Assembly: GCA_035528275.1 (NCBI GenBank) | Contig: DATKYV010000351.1 | Coordinates: 1 to 8,021, forward strand | Length of the DNA: 8,021 nt | Source of the DNA: DATKYV01 sp035528275 | GTDB taxonomy: Bacteria; Acidobacteriota; Terriglobia; UBA7540 | Direction of reading: 5' to 3' | The notes under the pieces: generated by a model | Told to the model about the DNA's origin: nothing | The model's input: only the letters and a program-made list of their open reading frames with translations | Database searches by the model: none | Position numbers and translations under genes: made by a program | Shown: piece after piece, positions 5,405 to 8,021 of the stretch | How the letters are laid out: every line of letters starts with the position of its first letter | Position numbering within the stretch: position 1 is the stretch's first letter

Positions 5405-6796
5405 CTACGCTTGGTCGAACCTCGCTTGGAAGAAGCGGAGGTAGCGAGGCTCGTAAGTCATCTTGAGGCCGCGGGCCTTTTCGCGCTGCTCGTAAACGGC
5501 AAGCACCGACTCGGCAACCACGTCCATGTGCGCCTGCGTGTAGACTCGGCGGGGGATGGTGAGCCGCACGAGCTCCAGTTTGGGGAAGCGCTCTTCGCCC
5601 GTCTTCGGATCGCGACCCGCCGAGACGACGCCGCGCTCCATCGAGCGCACGCCGGAATCGACGTAAATGTTTGCGGCCAGCGCCTGCGCCGGGTATTGCG
5701 CCTGCGGGATGTGCGAATAGATCGCCCGGGCGTCGAGAAACACGGCGTGGCCGCCAATGGGCTTGACGATGGGAATGCCCCAGTCAATCAGGTGCTGCCC
5801 TAGATACTCCACTTGGCCGACGCGCGCCCGGATGTGATCGTCCTCAACGCATTCGACAATGCCGCGCGCCATGGCTTCCATATCGCGGCCCGCGAGGCCG
5901 CCGTACGTGTGCAGGCCCTCGTAGACCACCACCAGGTTGCGCGCCTCCTCGAACAGCGCCTCGTCGTTGGTGGCCAGCCACCCGCCGACATTCGTCAGCG
6001 TGTCTTTCTTGGCGCTCATCGTGCAACTGTCGGTGTAGGCGCAATACTCCTTCAGAATCTCCGCCACCTTCTTGTTTCGATAGCCCTCCTCGCGCTGCTG
6101 GATGAAGTAGGCGTTTTCGACGGCGCGCGTGGCGTCGAGTACGATGGGAATATGGTGGCGGCTGCACAATTCGCGCAGGGCGCGCATGTTGGCCATCGAC
6201 TGCGGCTGGCCGCCCGCCATGTTCACCGTTCCGGCGACGGAGACGTAGGGAATCTTTTTGGCGCCGACCTCGCCGATGAGCTTTTCGAGTTTGGAGAAGT
6301 CCACGTTGCCCTTGAAGGGATGTTCGGCGGCCGGATCGTGCGCCTCGTCGATGATGACGTCGACGAACGTTCCGCCCGCCAGCTCCTGGTGCAAGCGGGT
6401 GGTAGTGAAATACATGTTGCCGGGAACGAAGTCGCCCGGCTTGATCAGAATGCGGGAAAGGATGTGCTCGGCGCCGCGTCCCTGATGCGCGGGGACGAGA
6501 TATTTGTAGCCGTAATACTCGGTGATCGCCTCCCACAGGTGGAAGAAGTTCCGGCTGCCCGCGTAAGCTTCGTCACCCAGCATCATCCCCGCCCACTGGC
6601 GGTCGCTCATGGCGTTGGTGCCGCTGTCGGTTAGCAAGTCGATGTAAACATCTTCGGAGCGAAGAAGGAACGTATTGAAGTCCCCTTCTTTGATGAAGCG
6701 TTCGCGCTGCTGGCGCGTGGTCATGCGAATGGGTTCGACCATCTTCACTTTCCACGGCTCGGCCCACGAGCGTCGAGTGGGTCTGGGGTAAGACAT
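5405..6796 (-). CDS. tpl: Tyrosine phenol-lyase (beta-tyrosinase)
   Basis: A cytoplasmic PLP enzyme of the beta-eliminating lyase family, predicted to split L-tyrosine into phenol, pyruvate and ammonia (reversible). The protein has 463 residues; Citrobacter freundii TPL has 456, and the alignment runs with a constant offset of +7. PLP lysine: Lys264 in SAKKD. Substrate carboxylate: Thr56 and Arg411. Proton donor: Tyr78 in GDEAYAGS. Phenol-side residues: Thr131 (YFTTTR), Arg388 (SMERG) and Phe455 (LRFF). E. coli tryptophanase has Asp and Ile at the positions of Thr131 and Arg388, so the sequence favours TPL over tryptophanase despite the trp genes nearby. The ATG at 6796 follows GGAGGAG at good spacing. 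A TAGAAT hexamer and an 11-bp palindrome lie upstream. It is divergent from the kinase-like gene and convergent with the PilZ gene. Specificity has not been measured here. Confidence 0.94.
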   Translation of the reverse strand: MSYPRPTRRSWAEPWKVKMVEPIRMTTRQQRERFIKEGDFNTFLLRSEDVYIDLLTDSGTNAMSDRQWAGMMLGDEAYAGSRNFFHLWEAITEYYGYKYLVPAHQGRGAEHILSRILIKPGDFVPGNMYFTTTRLHQELAGGTFVDVIIDEAHDPAAEHPFKGNVDFSKLEKLIGEVGAKKIPYVSVAGTVNMAGGQPQSMANMRALRELCSRHHIPIVLDATRAVENAYFIQQREEGYRNKKVAEILKEYCAYTDSCTMSAKKDTLTNVGGWLATNDEALFEEARNLVVVYEGLHTYGGLAGRDMEAMARGIVECVEDDHIRARVGQVEYLGQHLIDWGIPIVKPIGGHAVFLDARAIYSHIPQAQYPAQALAANIYVDSGVRSMERGVVSAGRDPKTGEERFPKLELVRLTIPRRVYTQAHMDVVAESVLAVYEQREKARGLKMTYEPRYLRFFQARFDQA

Positions 6797-6802
6797 AGGG
6801 GG

Positions 6803-6809
6803 CTCCTCC
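6803..6809 (-). promoter_or_regulatory. Strong Shine-Dalgarno sequence for tpl
   Basis: On the minus strand GGAGGAG precedes the ATG at 6796 by 6 bases. It supports this start over internal Met19 and Met25 and suggests efficient translation. Confidence 0.75.
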
Positions 6810-6817
6810 AGATGTTT

Positions 6818-6828
6818 TCACATTGTGA
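6818..6828. promoter_or_regulatory. Palindrome TCACATTGTGA upstream of tpl (possible operator)
   Basis: A perfect 5-1-5 inverted repeat lies 22-32 bp upstream of the tpl ATG, just before the ribosome binding site. On the minus strand a TAGAAT hexamer (a possible -10 box) lies about 20 bp further upstream, which would place the palindrome near the transcript start. It does not match the TyrR box used for tpl in enterobacteria. It may be chance. Confidence 0.2.
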
Positions 6829-6945
6829 GATTCCAAAAAACCATTCTACTACCAAGGGCAAGCGGCTGCTGGAGGCTGGAGTTCGGAGCTGACGGAGTTT
6901 CCCGCCGCCTTCTCGCAGAGTTAAGATCGACAAAGAGTCCTTTTC

Positions 6946-6966
6946 GCCAAGTTTCTTGGCCTTTTT
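6946..6966 (+). terminator. Terminator-like hairpin in the leader of the kinase-like gene
   Basis: GCCAAG (6946-6951), a TTT loop and CTTGGC (6955-6960) form a perfect 6-bp stem, followed on the plus strand by CTTTTT. No T-run follows it on the minus strand, so it would act on plus-strand transcripts. No plus-strand gene ends here: to the left is tpl on the other strand, and 75 bp to the right the kinase-like gene starts. It could be a leader attenuator, could stop antisense transcription across tpl, or could be chance; the stem is short. Confidence 0.4.
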
Positions 6967-7040
6967 CAGACAACTCCATGACGAATGCATGCGCGCCAGG
7001 GTCTAGAATCAGTCCAGCCTCGGATATGAGTGGCTGAGCC

Positions 7041-8021
7041 ATGACCCCTGACAGCCACAGACGTCAGATCGTCTTCTTTCTCGCAGCCGTTCTCCTTCCC
7101 TGCTCGGTGCTCGTCGCGCTCAGCCTGCGAATGATGAGCCAAGAACGGGAACTGGCCGAAAAGCGGCTTGCCGATGAGCGGCGACGCGTTGTTGAGGAGA
7201 CCCGCCAGAATCTCCTCGCCCGCCTGGAACGAATCAAGTTCGAGGAGGCAAGCGCTTTTGCTACGAGGCAAGAGAACGCCCGGTTCTCGCGCCACGAAAA
7301 ACCCCCGGTGGTCCTTGTTGCACCGCTGGAGGAAGGCCGACCAGTCCTCCCCTGGGAGTTGAATACCTCCGGCAAGGATTCGCAACGCTTTCTCGAGACA
7401 GCCGAATTCGCAGAGCAAATCCGACGCGGCGAAGCCGAGGAGTTTGGAAGCAGAAAGTACGAGGCGGCAGCTCGCAGCTATCGAGCGGCCCTGGCCAACG
7501 CACGCCATCCGGTCCAGTCAGCCTATGCAAGATTGCTCCTGGCGCGAGTCCAGGCCAAATCAGGAGAGAAACGCCGCGCGCAGAATCTCTACCGAGAGGT
7601 CCTGGCGCTGGGTTCCGATGTAAGCGACGACCAACGTGTTCCACTGGCGCTCTACGCCGCCGCCGGCTTATTGGACACAGAATCAAGCCATCAGGCAATC
7701 CTGAAACGCATTCATGACCAGAACAAGAATCTGGCTGAGTGCCCGCCGGCGGTGACCTACTTGCTGCGGGACCTCCTCCAAAGGCTCGCCGATTCAGCCC
7801 CTGCGGACATTGCCGATGCCGCCCAGGACGAACTCCAAATCGTAGCCGCTCATATCCAACACGTCGAGCAGGCGCTGGCGCTGCAGCGAGACTTTCCGAG
7901 CCTGGGGCTGAGGAAGGTCCTGAACAGCACGCCGGGAAGCGCTGAGCCGGTTTGGGTTCCCTACGGGGAGGAGCCCTGGCTGGTCAGTGTCTCGCCGCCC
8001 GTTGGCCGTTCGCCGGCCCTG
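7041..8021 (+). CDS. Membrane-anchored TPR-like protein, probable sensor kinase N-terminus (cut by window edge)
   Basis: A frame from the ATG at 7041 stays open for 327 codons to the window end. An in-frame TGA at 7035-7037 rules out an earlier start. Residues 1-9 are basic and polar. Residues 10-29 form one hydrophobic membrane helix, and residues 33-70 a highly charged stretch likely to be coiled coil. About 121-178 is TPR-like (AEEFGSRKYEAAARSYRAALA, then LARVQAKSGEKRRAQNLYREVLAL). The visible part ends in a segment with VPYGEEPWLVSVSPP. This layout resembles the sensor part of membrane histidine kinases as I remember them from Acidobacteriota. The kinase domains would lie beyond the edge, so the kinase call is inference. 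The ribosome binding site is weak. A TAGAAT hexamer lies at 7004-7009 without a good -35 box, and a terminator-like hairpin lies in the leader. It is divergent from tpl. Confidence 0.75.
   Translation, partial: MTPDSHRRQIVFFLAAVLLPCSVLVALSLRMMSQERELAEKRLADERRRVVEETRQNLLARLERIKFEEASAFATRQENARFSRHEKPPVVLVAPLEEGRPVLPWELNTSGKDSQRFLETAEFAEQIRRGEAEEFGSRKYEAAARSYRAALANARHPVQSAYARLLLARVQAKSGEKRRAQNLYREVLALGSDVSDDQRVPLALYAAAGLLDTESSHQAILKRIHDQNKNLAECPPAVTYLLRDLLQRLADSAPADIADAAQDELQIVAAHIQHVEQALALQRDFPSLGLRKVLNSTPGSAEPVWVPYGEEPWLVSVSPPVGRSPAL

Noticed and set aside
5813..6634. A 273-residue plus-strand open frame
   Set aside because: It is antisense to tpl, which is clearly coding. There is no ribosome binding site or domain of its own.
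5405..6796. Tryptophanase as the name of the lyase
   Set aside because: The two positions that differ between the enzymes (Thr131 and Arg388 here) carry the tyrosine phenol-lyase residues, where tryptophanase has Asp and Ile.
6818..7042. A 74-residue minus-strand frame upstream of tpl
   Set aside because: Its middle part (MELSEKGQETWRKGLF) looks protein-like, but the third codon positions are not GC-rich as in the neighbours, it has no good ribosome binding site, it overlaps the tpl promoter region and has no recognisable motif. A gene remnant cannot be excluded.

Overview
The window is a GC-rich bacterial chromosome segment. My best guess is Acidobacteriota. This rests on gene style and not on any marker gene: a double-PilZ protein with a zinc ribbon, the N-terminal layout of the kinase-like protein at the right edge, and tandem 7-8 bp repeats in the intergenic gaps. 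It is inference. No rRNA, tRNA, CRISPR array or transposase gene is visible.

Left half (1-3202, minus strand): the late tryptophan-biosynthesis genes in the transcription order trpC, trpF, trpB, trpA, with trpA cut by the left edge. TrpC and TrpF take phosphoribosylanthranilate to indole-3-glycerol phosphate. TrpA and TrpB, the tryptophan synthase alpha and beta subunits, turn that into tryptophan. All motifs I could check are intact. The genes are not tightly packed: gaps of about 90, 130 and 150 bp separate them. Each gap holds its own short tandem repeat (7-, 8- and 7-bp units), and in two gaps the blocks face each other as inverted arrays that could form mRNA stem-loops. These repeats also extend the reading frames upstream, so the longest-ORF starts of trpB and trpF are probably wrong. 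A weak promoter candidate lies upstream of trpC.

Middle (3422-5250): a small single-pass membrane protein of unknown function (minus strand) and a PilZ-zinc ribbon-PilZ protein (plus strand, strong ribosome binding site). The PilZ gene lies between two copies, in opposite orientation, of a non-coding element of about 115 bp with terminal inverted repeats. It looks like a MITE inserted in CTAG/TA sites. The right copy lies exactly at the PilZ stop codon.

Right part (5405-8021): a complete minus-strand pyridoxal-phosphate lyase. It keeps all the residues I checked that make tyrosine phenol-lyase different from tryptophanase. Diverging from it is a plus-strand open frame that runs off the right edge. 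It has one N-terminal membrane segment, a charged helical stretch and a TPR-like region, and resembles the sensor part of a membrane histidine kinase. A terminator-like hairpin lies in its leader.

I found no clear new multi-gene system. The most unusual signals are the inverted repeat arrays in the trp operon gaps and the MITE-like pair around the PilZ gene.
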